The notes: generated by a model not told the origin, from the letters alone. A stretch of DNA of 64,000 nt from Siniperca chuatsi (GCF_020085105.1 NC_058046.1:12990175-13054174); one strand, 5' to 3'. Counted from the first letter of the stretch, positions 10,665-36,654 are shown. Translations and numbers: made by a program.

Positions 10665-13454
10665 ATGTTCTCCGACCTGAGCGCTCAGAAGGCGGGCTTC
10701 TCTCTGCTCTGCCGCCCTACCTCCGAGGACCAGGGGCCAGTGTTTGAGAGGATGTCGCTGGCCTACAGTCCCTGCTCCGAGCGCTACAAAGTCGGGGAGA
10801 GAAGTTTCAGTCGTCAGTATGCTCATATTTACGCAGCACGACTCATGCAGATGAGGCCCTTGCTATCAGAGAGAGCCCAGCAAAAGTGGGGTAAGCTCAC
10901 TTTTACCTACATCAGGGACTCTAAAGCAACTGATTTTGTTACATTTCAATGCATTTTCTAATCTGTCTCTGCCAGGATCAGATGTGCTTATCAGGAAGCT
11001 GTGTGATCTTCAGACAGGGGAGCAGTGTTGCATTGTGGGAACCTTGTTCAAGCGTATGGACTTGCAGCCATCTATTCTGAGAGAAATCAGTGATGAGGTC
11101 GGCAGTCATGCTAAATTCACCAGCTGATCCGGGACAAAATGAAATCAGCTGCAGGTGTCATGTATGTGCCTCTTCTTCTCTCCTTCAGCACAACCTGCTG
11201 CCCCAGCCTGCACGAGCCAAATACACCAGTGAAGCAGATGAGCTGATTCTGGAGGATGAGCTACAAAGGATCAAACTGGAGGGAAATATTGACAGAGACA
11301 AGTGTGTCACAGGTCAGGATTTTTCTTGAGGTCAAGACACTTTGAAGGATATCACTATCACATCATTAAAGGATCGCAGTGTCGCATCACTCAAATACAG
11401 CTGTGTCTCTTGTATGTCATGGCATCTCTTCTCTTTCTCTTTCAGGTAGTGTTATTGCAATATATGGAGCAGAGAGGAACGATGGGAAGTTCACAGTTGA
11501 GGAGTTTTGCATGGCTGACCTCCCTCTACAGACACCAAGATCTGCACTAAGCTCTGACAGGTAAACACACATAACATACACAGCTTAAATCCCAGCCTTT
11601 CGTGACAATAGATTCTAATGCCGTTGTCTGTCGTCATTCAGGTTTGTGCTCCTGGCCTCAGGACTTGGTTTTGGCAGTAGTCATGCCGACAGCATGCTGG
11701 GGCTACAGTTGCTGGTTGACATGGTAACCGGTCAGCTCGGTGACCAAGGGGAGCAGAGCGGGGCAGCGACAATTTCCAGGGTCCTACTGGCTGGAAACCT
11801 CCTGAGCCAAAGCACCCAGGACAAGGACGCATCAACAAAGGTAACTGGAACTGGTTTTAACTTGACAAACATTTATTTACATATATCTCTAGTATCTCTA
11901 GTATCTAGTATTAGTTTTACTCTTTCAGAAAATATGCTAAACATGAACTGGTTCACTTGAAAACATTCAAATACCTGTTTTACCCTCTTTGTGTGTCAAG
12001 GCCAAGTACCTCACCAAGAAGACTCAGGCTGGCAGCGTGGAGGCCATTCGTCTGCTGGATGAGTTGCTGCTTCAGCTGGTGGTGAGTCTGCCTCCCCCTC
12101 TATGCATGCATATGCATGTTTTATTTTGTGCAACATATACTGTGAGTTGATATACACTTGTATACCGTTAGAGATTTTGCCATATTGTTTACACTGTGGT
12201 GGCTATCTTTTAAATATATCTGGTTGTATTATTCCTGTCTGATTATAGAATCCGAAAACAGTTTCTTAATAGATGTTCCAGATAATGTAGTCAATCGTGA
12301 TACATCAATATACAATTACATACAGGGTGATAGAGGATTTTATCCATATCACCCACTCCAGAGTGACTTAAAACGAGTTAGTGTTGAGAAAATGAACTCT
12401 CTTGTATACTAAAAACGTTCCTAGATCATAAGCATTAGAAATAATTAATGCCTGTGACCAAAGATGGCTTGACAAAAGTGGAAGGAAAATCATTATGAAC
12501 CAATAATATTGTCTCCTGCTGTTCTAGGCCTCAGTTCCAGTGGATGTAATGCCGGGCCAGTATGATCCCACCAACTATACCCTTCCACAGCAGCCTCTCC
12601 ACCGTTGTATGTTCCCCTTGTCCTCAGTGTATCCCACACTACAGTTGGCCTCCAATCCATACCTAGCTAAGATTGATGGAGTGAGGTAAGCAATATCATA
12701 CACAGTCACTATCTTTCGTCTTGCATTTAGCCTTGAATCCAAAGCAAGTGTGCTGATGTTTAAGGCCCTGTGTTTGTGTGTGTGAATGTTTCCACCAAGG
12801 TTCCTGGGCACATCAGGCCAGAATGTCTGTGACATACAGAAGTACAGCAGCTTGGACAGTCACCTGGAAATACTGGAGGAAACGCTGCGACTCAGACACC
12901 TGGCCCCTACAGCACCTGATACACTGGGTTAGTCAGACAAGTTGATGCAGAATAAAACACAAACCTTATCTCGTTGTCGGTTCAACTTATTCACAGTTTT
13001 TCTGTACATTTTGTCAGGTTGTTACCCATTTTACCAAGAAGACCCTTTCATCTTGGAAGAGTGTCCCCACGTTTATTTCAGCGGCAACGCCCCAACCTTT
13101 GAGTCCAAGCTTATTAAAGGTCAGTGTGTGATGTCTATGTGTACATGTACACATAAGAAACTTCTTGAATGATCACTATGGTCTTTCTTTATACTCCAAA
13201 TAGACAAAATATTTACATTATTTTGACCATGTTATTACATTTGAAGTATTTTCCTCCTTACCAATATTTTTCTTCTTCTTCTCTTCCTGCCAGGTCCTGA
13301 TGGCCAGGAAGTCCTTTTGGTTACTATTCCAGAGTTCAGCAGCACTCAAACAGCATGCCTGGTCAATTTACGTACTCTTGAATGTGAGCCAATCAGCTTC
13401 TCGGCCTTCTCCGCTGACGACGATGAGGAAAGTGAGATGAACATCAGCCACTGA
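10665..13454 (+). CDS. pold2: DNA polymerase delta subunit 2 (p50, POLD2)
   Basis: Eleven coding exons join in frame to 471 aa: 10665-10890, 10976-11097, 11189-11312, 11446-11560, 11642-11840, 12001-12081, 12528-12685, 12800-12927, 13018-13119, 13294-13454, with the sixth junction (11840 to 12001) in phase 0; that is ten exons listed after recount. The start MFSDLSAQ aligns with the human MFS start, and human POLD2 is 469 aa. POLD2 is the non-catalytic B subunit bridging POLD1 to POLD3/POLD4 in the leading/lagging strand polymerase and in Pol zeta. Visible blocks include [35 protein letters not shown] (OB fold), [39 protein letters not shown] and FLGTSGQNV (inactive phosphoesterase fold). A splice acceptor just above the ATG (exon start 10658) and a donor at 10437 suggest a 5' UTR intron. 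It is convergent with aebp1. Confidence 0.96.
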
Positions 13455-13696
13455 GGGTCCATATCCACATACAACATGCTGACGCTTCTCGGACACTATT
13501 GACGCATATTCAGACTAATTTCTCCTGAGCACAGACTATTCACATCAGCATTGGGTCAAGAATTACAGTCCTTGCTACACTGATGCTGTCCAGTATTATA
13601 AAGGTCAATGAACTGCTGTTAACCAGAAATCAGCGTTCACAAAGGTGTAAAAAAAAAAAAAGAGAGAGAGAAGACAAGCGTTGTGTATTAACAAGC

Positions 13697-13940
13697 CTTT
13701 ATTTGAAAAATGACTACCCCAGCTGTGTCTGAGGAAACATGACAGAAGACTCTCTCCCTCCTCTGACTCTCAGTTACTGACTTTGAACAAATACCTTTTA
13801 AACCATTAGTGACTGTTCATACTGTAAAAAAAAATTTCTGCCATTTATGAATGAAACTGTAAATAATTCAACTCTGGTGAAGTAAAAAAAAAATTTTTTT
13901 TAAAAAGTCATGACCTTTGTTAATGTGCATCCACAATAAA
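13697..13940. terminator. Opposed poly(A) signals of pold2 (+) and aebp1 (-)
   Basis: The best plus-strand AATAAA after the pold2 stop is near 13935. The best minus-strand AATAAA (TTTATT at about 13697) lies below the aebp1 stop at 14208. If both are used, the two 3' UTRs overlap by roughly 240 bp in antisense. Other signals cannot be excluded. Confidence 0.4.
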
Positions 13941-14207
13941 AAATCTTTTCATGAAGAAAAAAAAGAATAACAAGTCAGAACAATGCAGTGTGAACTGTCA
14001 AACTGAAATACCATTACTCAACAGGGTCAATTTGTTAAGTAATAGATACTCTGTCTTTATACAATTAATATAGTTAATATTGCTTATATGTTGTAAGACA
14101 GGATTCCTCGTTTGATTCTCTATTAACCCGCTCGAAGTTCAACATGGCAATGAGAACTTCAAGAATGAGAGGATGGTTGCATGTTTACTGAATTGTGTGT
14201 GTTTGGT

Positions 14208-26739
<12,532 letters not shown>

Positions 26740-28896
26740 ACCTGCTGCTCTTCCAACTGCAGAATCCTTTGGTTTGGAGTTTGGAGTACTTTTCTATCGC
26801 CGTTGTCCAATGCTCAATCCAATCTTGTCTATCCACCAGAAGAATTCTTTTTCACCCTTTCTTCCCCTACGTCCTTGCAATGTGATCCACACTTTAACTC
26901 CAGCAGGGAAACTTCTGCAGCTCCACACGTACCCACAGCCACAGTGTCAAGCAGGCTCAGACTGGGTTAGACAGAGATGGAGTGGGAGGGGGGTAGGGAT
27001 AGGGATAGGCAGGGAGGGAAGGGAGGTGGGTTATAGAGAGAAAGACAGAGAGAGAGATACAGAGCAAAGCACTGGATTGCGTCAAATGAATAGACTGGGT
27101 TCCTAATTGCCCCGCAGCTATGGTCAGCTGAAAAACACAGCGTAAGGCCAGAGGATCCTCTTCACCTGGCTGACGAGTCAGAACAGGTGCAGGGCTCAGA
27201 CAGGAGATGGGGGCAGGAGGATGAGAGAGGGCGGGTGAGGCCCCAGACAACGGGGCACCTCCTGGGTTAGAGAGAGAAGCTAGCTCCCTTTTGTCTGCAG
27301 CTCCTGTTGAATTCCTCGGTAGAGAGCTTTAGCACTGCAGACTCACCACAGAGCAGCAGGAGAGAGGAGTGACTCCTAGGACATTGAATTCCATAACAAG
27401 AGGAGGAGGAGAAAGGGGGAGGATAGGGATTGTGTGTGTAAGTGTGTGTGTGTGTGTTAACAAAACCAAACACCACCTATAATCAGAGAGAGAGGAATTC
27501 AAAGATAATGAAAACAGGCAGGAGTAGAACATAAAGTCTCTTTCAGTCCAGGACTTGTTTTGATTGGAAATGGATCTTTGCTTTCTCTCTCTCTGGTGCT
27601 CTGTCATTCTTTTCTCAGTGTGTTGCGTAGTTCGCTTTCTCCTCTCTGGAGAAAAAGTTATGGTAGGCAAGGGGGCGTAGAGGAGCCCGCACACAGGACG
27701 GGAGAATTGTTTGAGCAGATGACAGAATTATAACCTTTAAAGATTTGGTGTTTTCTTTGCTATCCCCCCATCCCCCTCCTCCTCCTCCTCTGTCCACTGT
27801 TTGGAGAGCAGGGCCTTCAGATGCTGGACATGTGGTATATTTGTGCCACCACTCTAGTCAAGGTACATCTTCTAGTCCTCCTTGGTAGTCCAGAGCTGTT
27901 TATTCTCAGTGAGGAATATGATAAGATCCATATTGGGCATGAAATGTAACTCCAGGTGAAGATGTTAGACAGAGATTCCAACATTTTAAGTGAAATGTCC
28001 AAATTATTAACAAGATCAGATTGTGCTTTAACACATTCTAAACATGTTCATAGGCATTACAATTAAGGTAAAGAAGAAGAAAATAACCTGGAGTGCAAAA
28101 TATGTCAGAGGAAAAAGGTGCCATGTTACCCCGCTTATGCAGACAATCCTACAAAATGCAATGACCTCAGCTCAAATTTTGCCCCACTTTTCCAAAAAAC
28201 TCCATCATCACCTACAGTCTTCCATGACAGGAGGTTAATAATACAGAAATGCCTGATGTTAGAATAAAGAAGTGTTATCAAAACACTGTGCTGAAGTTCT
28301 ATTAAGTCATTAATGCAGTCCTCCATGCATTCCTCTGAATGGGTTTCAGATAGACACACACAGAGACACAAACACCCAAGTGCATGCAAACACACACACC
28401 TGCTAAAATGATTCAGTTCAAACACTGAATTATCAGCGTTGTGAGGACAGTGGAACATTAAAAGGAAAATAGACTGTCGAGGATTTGAGTTTAAGAAAAC
28501 TATTGCAACATGCAATCATATCTATGGAGGATGTGACGAAGGCTGAGAAGAATGCAGCAGATAATTCAGACTACAGTAAGGTCAAGCAGCAGCCTTTTCA
28601 ACTGGCGAGGATACAGACACGCACAGGGGAGCATGCTGGAAAATACTTTTTCTTTTTTTTACCCAAGTTAGTTGACAATACAGACAGAAATCTGTACTGG
28701 GCAATGCCTTCAGTAATAAAAGACAAATGAAAGCATGGAAAATAATATGTGAATCACTTCAGTTAATTACTCATAAAACATGGATTAGAAGAAAGCCAGA
28801 GCAGCTACTTCCTGATAAGAAATATCTCTTTCCTAGTGATGGAGAGGAGAGTGTTTCTAAACTGGAAGACTGACTCTTTACATTACACAAAAGAAG
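26740..28896. other. Upstream region of aebp1
   Basis: A possible acceptor (TTCTGCAG, minus strand) at about 26757-26764, only 20 bp above the aebp1 ATG, suggests that a 5' UTR exon lies further right, but I could not fix it. The region holds purine-rich stretches (about 26970-27060) and a GT microsatellite (27430-27458). ORFs here look accidental. Confidence 0.4.
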
Positions 28897-29474
28897 TTGA
28901 GGAATGTAACTAGGTGTATTTCCTCAAATACTGTAAAATTTTGAGGAACTTCCATTTTATGCCATTTATACTGCTTCACCACATTTCATAGGCAAATATT
29001 ATACTTACTCTTCATTTACTTGACAGCTATAGTTACTTTATATATAATGTATATGATATGTTTATAAAATACAACACACTGTTAAGAGATCAAACTAACG
29101 GGTGTAGTTAAGGTAACTGTTAGCAAATCAAAACCTTACCTGTAGCCTACAGTATGGTCGCTAGCAGCATTTTAAAGTCATCTTAACTTTTGCTGAACAG
29201 CTGGCAAAAGTGGGAATTACGAAATAATGGTAAATGCTAAAACAAAGTGTAAAAGTAGCACAAGAAGAGAAGATTCATAAAGTCGGCGAACTGACTCAGT
29301 AATGTCAGTTTTAGTAGCTTGCTTACATTAGCTAAGATTAGCCGCCATTAGATACTGAACAATGGTGCATTTTATTGCTTGAGTTTAATATTTCATTTGC
29401 AAGCAGACAGTGTGGTATTTATTATTTCACATTATTCACTTGCTTTAATGCCTCAGTAATAACAATATAACACA

Positions 29475-29963
29475 CAGTGGTGGAAGAAGTATTCAGATTC
29501 TTTACTAAAGGAAAAGTAGCAAAACCACAGTGTGAAAATACTCCATTACAAGTATTATTAGCAAAGTGTACTTAAAAGTAAAATACTCCATGCAGAAAAA
29601 TGGTCTCTGTTAGTGTTGTACTATTATATATTATTACTGTTTATATTTTATATATATTATTGGATTATTATTATTACGCATGTATATGGGAGTAGCATTT
29701 TACTGTTGTAGTTGGTCAAGATCAAGCTAATACTTCTTTATATGGTAGGTAGTTTGACCTGTAACAATATATCACATTGTTTAAACTGATCATATTTTAT
29801 GTATGTTAAATCTTAATTTGTAAAGCAACTAGTAACTATAGATTATTTGTAGTGGAGTAAAAAATACAATATTTCCCTCTGACTTGTACTGGAGTAGAAG
29901 TACAAAGTAGCAAAAATGTGTGCAGTACAGTACTCGAGTAAATGTACTCACATTCCACCACTG
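29475..29963 (-). mobile_element. Non-autonomous DNA transposon with CAGTGGTGGAA termini
   Basis: It begins CAGTGGTGGAA and ends TTCCACCACTG, an exact 11-bp terminal inverted repeat around 489 bp with no ORF. Read on the minus strand it matches the family at 57123-57663. An obvious 8-bp target duplication is not visible (ATAACACA against GTAATACT). Confidence 0.75.
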
Positions 29964-30137
29964 GTAATACTACTGACAGAATATATTAGTAATACTTTTA
30001 CTTCTAATATTTACATTTTGCTGATAAATATTCCATTAATTTACTTAAATCCAATTTTGAATGGATGAATTTGACATGTAATTTTGTGTTTTTACTGCTT
30101 GGTGCCGCAACTCACACTTAAGTAAAGGATCTGAATA

Positions 30138-30387
30138 ATTCATTGTATTATTATACTGTATTATCATCATCAACCGGTAAACCCACTTGGTACTTAACAC
30201 TTATTTTATCTTATACTTATACCCACATGGTACTTAATTTATTTTCTGACCTGTTTTTCTAGTGTTTTATAGTGTATTGTATTATATTTTTTGCTAGTAC
30301 TTTCTCCTGTGTGCACTGACGTAAAGGCGAGCTGCTGTAACAAGGGGTTTCCCTTCTGGGATCAATAAAGTATTTCTGATTCTGATT
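30138..30387 (+). mobile_element. LINE 3' fragment inserted in the DNA element
   Basis: It ends in GGGATCAATAAAGTATTTC plus ATTCTG repeats. The host sequence CTGAATA occurs just before it (30131-30137) and again just after (30388-30394), consistent with a target-site duplication. The terminal repeat unit makes the right boundary uncertain by a few bases. Confidence 0.65.
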
Positions 30388-30410
30388 CTGAATACTTCTT
30401 CCACCATTGT

Positions 30411-32700
30411 ACACGAGACTGGGAGTGTAGGCTACAACTAAATACAAAAAATACCAATGTAGGATAAAAAGTACCGACCTTTCATGTCACTCACATGGTG
30501 ATTACTGTTCAGACAGTTCATCAGAGGAAGCCTGTGTGATGTTTTTGCTGTCAGAAAAGACACCATGGATGACAATCCCAAGGAGAAGATGGACAGTCAC
30601 TTGAGGCCTTAAATTAACTTACAACGGACAACTCACACTGGCCACACTTAGCACTTATACATAGTTTAATTGCAATGCAGACAACAGACACCAGCACACT
30701 TTACTTACATGGGTTTTAATGCATCTGACATCACTTGTATTTGTGTCTGTAAATTCCTATAGGTCAACATCAGCAGAGCAGTATACGTTAAGTTTAGGGT
30801 CTGTGCACACAGCCTTGAGCGCTGAGCGCCAGCATCTACAGGGCAGGAAACAATGACATCACAGCACAGAGTGAGAGAGGAAGAGAGTTGGGGGAGGGAA
30901 GGCGGGGGAGAGTAAGAGTGAGAGAAAAGTGCTGTATTCCAGCAGGCTCACTAGGTACGAATGGAAACAGATATATAAAACTCCATCCTGCTCTTTTCTC
31001 TTCACTCTCACTGAACGTGTGGGCACCCTAAACACTCCGGCAGTATATCCTGTGTATCAGATTATTAACTCTTTAATAGGCTCCTGAGTGATATAACTGA
31101 AGTTGTGTCTTTCATTTGTCCTTTGCCCTCCACTGAAACTACATGCAGGTTAAAGAACGCAATACAAGAATGCAAGCACAGGTAAACTATTAGCAGATAT
31201 GAAAAATGGCTTATGGAACTGTGATAAAAGGTTGGCTGAAATATTTTTCCATCCTGTGTGTGCTGTGATCCAGCAGGTCCACCACAGCCAAGTCATCTGG
31301 CAGTGTGGGACTGGAGCCACGAGTCTGATTAAGCACAGATGTAGAAGCATGCAGCACCAAGATTCCTATGGAGGCATCCCAACTTTATCGATCCAGGACC
31401 AAAATCCTCTCTCAATGATCGGTTGCAAATATTTCAACATTGTACTGCAGTGGCCCTGTATTATGGCAACACAAGGGAAGCAATTTTACTAGAACTTTTA
31501 ATAGTGCTTCAATGACGTCTAATTTGTTTCCCTGATGAAAGATGAAGCGCAGACCGAAAAGCCTTGGACTGTGGCTGAGACCTTAAACAGTGTCTACGCA
31601 GCCTGCCAATATTGGTGCTCCGCCCTAATGATGAAGCACCAGAGGAACTTCTGAGGTTTGCTTAAAACTAAACAACCAAAGGAAGAATAAATAAGGATTA
31701 GGTTTAAATTTCAAATTACACTGCTTTGAAAGCGAAAGCACTGACAAATAGTTGGAAGTGTATTGTAATATGTAAATCAAACCTTAGCTTCTGCCACTAA
31801 ACAGACTAGAGTTTGATGAGGGTATTTTGCAGTATGACAAATATATAAATACATAAAACACCCTGTGAATAATGTAGAACCTGTAGACTGTAATATATTC
31901 TCTTATAGTTTTGGGCCTTTTAGTTGTGGATCTGTCAAAGTGTGCACTCTAGTGGCTGAATTACCCAAAAGCTACAGAAAAGCTGAAAGCCCACTACAAA
32001 ACAGCTATGTCCTGATTCCAAACTACATAGTAATTCTACACAATCAAGTACTCAAAAATGTCAGTATTCATCCAAAACCCTTGACTTCTGAGTGTGCTGT
32101 TGATGTGCACTATTGCTCCACAGTGCATTGCACAAAGGAAAGGGAAGAGCTGCTCACAGCTGAAGCAAGTTAAACAGAGTTGAAACACAAATGTGAAGAT
32201 TTGCTGCTTCTCTCTCTCTCTCTGACTGGGCTCCCAGAACCTTCGATGGCTTTTTTCTGTTCTTGTTCTTTCTTTCTTTTTTGGACTTTTTAAAGAATCC
32301 AAAAAATAGTAATAATCAACAGATTAATTGATAATTTTAATAATTGTTAGTTGTAGTCCTACAAATGTGTATGGTGGTGAGAAAGCTCCAGGGGGATCCT
32401 GGAAAACAATAATTAAGTTACTAAATCTTTGGAAAATCATTTTGCTTTCTCTTTGGGAAGTTTAATTGGCAGTAACATTCTAAAGTCGCAGTTTGATTGA
32501 TGTACATCTGCACAAGTTTTGTATCATTTTCTGCTGGTACAATACAGGAAGGTACATTGATGTATTGTATACTAATTGGGAAAAATGTGTTTGTTGGAAT
32601 TGGGGACACAGCACAGGCCAGGACAATTATTCATTAGATTCAAAACAAAGTCATAACAGGTTCAGTGAGAACAGAGAAAACACATTCGTTTTTAAACATC
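30411..32700. other. Intergenic, between aebp1 and elmod3
   Basis: No coding gene is recognised. A promoter-like stretch lies near 30970. The remainder is AT-rich DNA with accidental ORFs under 105 codons. Confidence 0.5.
30970..30980 (+). promoter_or_regulatory. Orphan TATA-box promoter-like stretch
   Basis: ATATATAAAAC is followed about 30-60 bp later by a pyrimidine-rich stretch that could hold a start site. It is preceded by a GC-box-like GGCGGGGG (about 30902) and a TGACATCA CRE variant (about 30853). No recognisable ORF follows, so it could drive a non-coding RNA or be a chance match. Confidence 0.3.
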
Positions 32701-32701
32701 A

Positions 32702-35700
32702 TTTATTTAGCTTTCTCCATACAATACATTTAATGTACAACAGCACATACTGTATTCTGAAATAACTCTCAGTATAAAATAGGGCTTCTACAATCAAGGT
32801 ACAGTCATAAAATGCTCTGAGGGACATGACGACGACGGCAAGAGTAAAACACCTTCATATAAAGCGCAGGATCTTGAGAGAAGTGATTGTATTTGCCGTG
32901 GTGCTGCTGTAGGAAGCAGAACTTCACACCACACCTCTCAAAGCATCCGACATCCTGCAAGAACCCGTTTTTTTTTTCTTTTTCTCTTGGTTCTGGTTTC
33001 ACAACTGAGGAGATTCCAAACGATGATCAACACATAAGGATATGATCTATTCCAACTGCTGAAAATATAACTTTTGGTAATATGAGAGGATAAATCAGGC
33101 CTTATTTGGATACTGAATATATACCAAGGTCAAAGCATACACCATATTATGACTGCTAATCAAGCCTATATCTTTACAATCATATACTGATCTGTCTGTT
33201 TGTGACTGTAGCTGTAAAGCCTGAAGTGTTTCTGAGTGTTTTCCAGACATCAAACATTTAAACACAGCAAAAGTATACTGTACTATCTATCACTGAAGCC
33301 ACAACAAAACCAGCTTATTTCAAACATGGTAAACATCAGCCAATTATAGATTGTTCTGAAAAGGATTTTTTTCTGCAGATGTGCATTAGAGCGTGTGTGG
33401 GCCTATATAGTGTCGATAAATGTGTCTTTAAATAGAATACACATAACATTGACCAGCTTTTGTGTTAGATTGCTATTACGTAGTGCTTCAGGTGTTGAAT
33501 ATACATTATATAACATGTCCAATTGGTATGAGAGAAGGCCTAGGTACAAGAAAACATAAAAAGATAGAGTCTGACAGAGGCCAAACATCAGGAGAAAGAA
33601 AGGAGAGATTTGTCTCAAGTCTTGAGGTAAGCAATGTGTTTCAGTATAATGCCCTACAGACAATCATACAGTTACAATCATTAATTCTCTATATACAAAC
33701 TTCCTGATTTACATACACTGTACTGCTCCTCAGTTTAAAAATGTAATAAAACTAAATGTGAGATCATGTCCGTCGTGCAATTTTTTAGAGCAAGGAAGGG
33801 AATCGGACTCCACGAAGCCTGTTTCATGATGTGGGCGATAATGAACATTATGGCTATTGAAGATGGCCTGTTTCCTCTTGCATACGTCACACATACTATC
33901 AAATATCTACAACAGTGCAAAATTTCCTGTTCAATCGAAACACTTGCAAACAATTGGCTAAACTACATCAGCTCATTTGAAGTCATATGGTGGAGAACGG
34001 AGTTGGCAAAGTACAACTATGTGAGTAGATGTTGACATTGAAAATTTACATGCCTGTGTATTTTTATGTATTTATCCATTAGGCCTTGGAGCGTTTTAGG
34101 AGTCACATCAACTCTGTGTACTGCGTTACATGAATGGAGGAAGTCTACTGTGGCACGGTGGCTCAAATGAAAGAAAAATAAAAAAAGGAAGCGAGGACCA
34201 ACCAGCACTCTACCCCACATGGTTCCACTGGATGTAGGCACCATTTTTACTGTTACCTTCTTAGAAGACAAGGTTGAGCTCAATAACATGTCAAGCCTAT
34301 CTCACATCTCTCCAAAACATACGCTGCGCCCCCTAAATGTGTGTCTACTGAAGGAGACTTAATGCAAATACGAAATATATGTGCTATAGTAGGAACAGTT
34401 TGCGCACTCATTGACACTACGGACTGTAACTGAGACATGACATCAACAAGCTTTACAAAGAGGAGGAGGCTATAGGATGCTACAGTACTAGTGCTACCTG
34501 AACATGCTACAGATTGAGACTACAACGATGGGAGACGGTTTCACATTAGCACAAAGCAGGAACCAGCTTTGCTAAGGAGCTCTACCCATTCCAGGCCACA
34601 GAGCCGCAGAAACCAGCTGTGTCCAGAGCCAACATCTGGTTTTTAAAAAAGCAAACCAAAGAACCTTTAGGATAAATCTTGTCCTCAGAAATGTTATGTA
34701 CCATTTTTAAAATGCCAAAGTACCGTCTTTGCAGCTTGATGGATCAAGTACTTAGTAAAGCTGGCTTATTGTGTGCAGAGGAAAGCACCCCATCTGTAGT
34801 CAGTTCCTGTCATAAGACACACACATACAATAACACACGTCCATACAAACATTCGCTTGCACAAGCGCACAAACCCTGAAGTTAGGAACGATTTCTATCG
34901 TCACACAGCACTATCATTTTTATTATCATTGAGTAAGAGCTGGGATTGCATACTGTACCATACATCGCCTAGGAGAGGCACCCTTCATCAATATCAGCTC
35001 ATTCATGTCATTTCATACATGCGCACATGCGCACACGCACACACACACACACACTGGAATAAATTTTGAACTGGTCAAAAAAAAAATTACAATCACATGC
35101 TTTATAACGGAATGTAGAGAAAACTCATACCAGATCTTTGACTATAGGCGGGACCAAGCCAAGCACACAGACTCTGTTATGAAGTGTCTCCTTGGCTTTA
35201 GCCGCAAAAAGTTGACAAGTCAGAAGATTTTCAGATGTTCTGGTGGAATATAATTGTTAAAAATCCTTCTCACAGTCACTCAGCCATCAGTTTAATAACA
35301 AAGTTCTGAAGTGCTTTTATACATAACTATGAAGTTCTGACAGCTGTCCCTTCATAAAAGACTAAAATAGTTATTTTTTTAATTATTTAAAATATATTCC
35401 CCCATATTAAGTGGGAGCTCTGGACCTAATCTATCAGACCCCTGGCAACAGACACCATGAGTACACCAACAACTGGCTATACATACCTCCACTTATCTGG
35501 AGTGTAGTGGAGTGTCCATTCTTGTACATCTTTCACATGACGTATATTTAATTCACTCTCTAACAGAGTTTGCAAAGTGATCAGATCTTCAAAGCAAGTT
35601 GAATTCAAAGTATTGTGCGAGATATTTGAGAATAGCATCTACTAGCAATTTCTGCTCCCCGCTCCAAAAATTCTGTAACCTCTTCCAGGTTTTCTATCTG

Positions 35701-36654
35701 CCGCTCTCCAATCATGCTGAGAGAAAACCTGCTTCTCTTTGCTCTGTAGCAGGGATTGAAACTGGTCCATTTCTCTCTTATCACCATAAAGTTAACAGAG
35801 CGTTTAACAATATGCCTGACAATGCTGCCCTTAGCTTGCATTATGAGCTGTGTGATGGAGCTGTATCTTGGAGTGAGAGAGAATGCCAAGCCTGTTGAAA
35901 AGCCGCTCCATGCCATGCTCCCCCCTCTGCAATGCTAATATGCCATGACTGAGAGATCCTTGGGACACAAGTGTGTACGTTCTGGACTTCTAGGCAGGTA
36001 GAGCTTAACCACAAGAATTTGGCAGCTATTGATTTGGCTACTAAATCCACAGAAAAGTGAAAACATTCACTTGCTTATTGTTTTTGTGACATTTTGTGTT
36101 TCTGACCTGCATCAGCTGAATGATTATTAATTAATCATTAATAAAAAAAATCAAATATAACTCTGAAAGACCCCCAAACTTAAAGTTTCTCAAAGTGCAG
36201 CACCCCAGCATCATTGGAAGGAGTGGATGTGTTTGAATGGGTTCAGAAAGCAGGGCCTAGATCAGGGTCTGGTGGGGTTCTAGCTCTTAAGAGTAAGCAT
36301 CACTCACTACTGTAATAGATATACTCACAAACAGGATTGCTCATGCATGTGCGCGCGCACACACACACACACACACCCACACCCACACACACACACAAAT
36401 GTTTGTTTCATTGACATAATGCTTTCCCTAGCCCCTTACCCTAACCATCGCAACCATAACTAATTGTAACCTGAACCCTAAAACCAAGTCTTAACCCTCA
36501 AGAAGCAGTCTCTACCCGTGGGGACCTAAATTTTTGTCCCCACAGTGACACAAGTCCCTATGGGTTAGTGTGCATTCAGGTTAAAGTCCCCACCAGGATA
36601 TAAGAACATGAAACACTCTCTCACAAACACACACACACACACACACAGTCTAGC
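32702..36654 (-). other. Possible long elmod3 3' UTR or intergenic DNA
   Basis: Mostly unique sequence below the elmod3 stop codon, with minus-strand AATAAA candidates at about 34919-34924 and 32702-32707. It contains CA microsatellites (35031-35053, 36350-36397, 36627-36648) and an R1 repeat (36403-36600). No coding gene is recognised; ORFs such as 33766-34035 match no family I know. How far the UTR runs cannot be decided from sequence. Confidence 0.35.
36403..36600. mobile_element. Interspersed repeat R1, copy 1, flanked by CA microsatellites
   Basis: TTACCCTAACC-type central sequence with AACCAAGT, then GTCCCCAC motifs, matching the order of blocks at 48890-49105. A CA microsatellite borders each end, as in copy 2. 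Non-coding. Confidence 0.6.

Larger units (their letters stand above)
28897..30410 (+). mobile_element. Nested transposon cluster (interrupted DNA element)
   Basis: A non-autonomous DNA element starts near 28897 (GAGGAATGTAACTAGGTG) and its 3' half resumes after 29963, ending in TTCTTCCACCATTG at about 30409. It is broken by an inverted copy of the same family at 29475-29963 and by a LINE fragment at about 30138-30387. The family also occurs at 42767-43197 and 57123-57663. The stretch 29100-29474 is not assigned. Confidence 0.65.

Noticed and set aside
33766-34035. 89-codon plus-strand ORF in the region below elmod3
   Set aside because: No known family; more likely part of a long minus-strand 3' UTR or plain intergenic DNA.
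36430-36500. Interstitial telomere repeats (CCCTAA-like strings)
   Set aside because: The strings are irregular and belong to the R1 interspersed repeat, also seen at 48950-48995, not tandem TTAGGG arrays.
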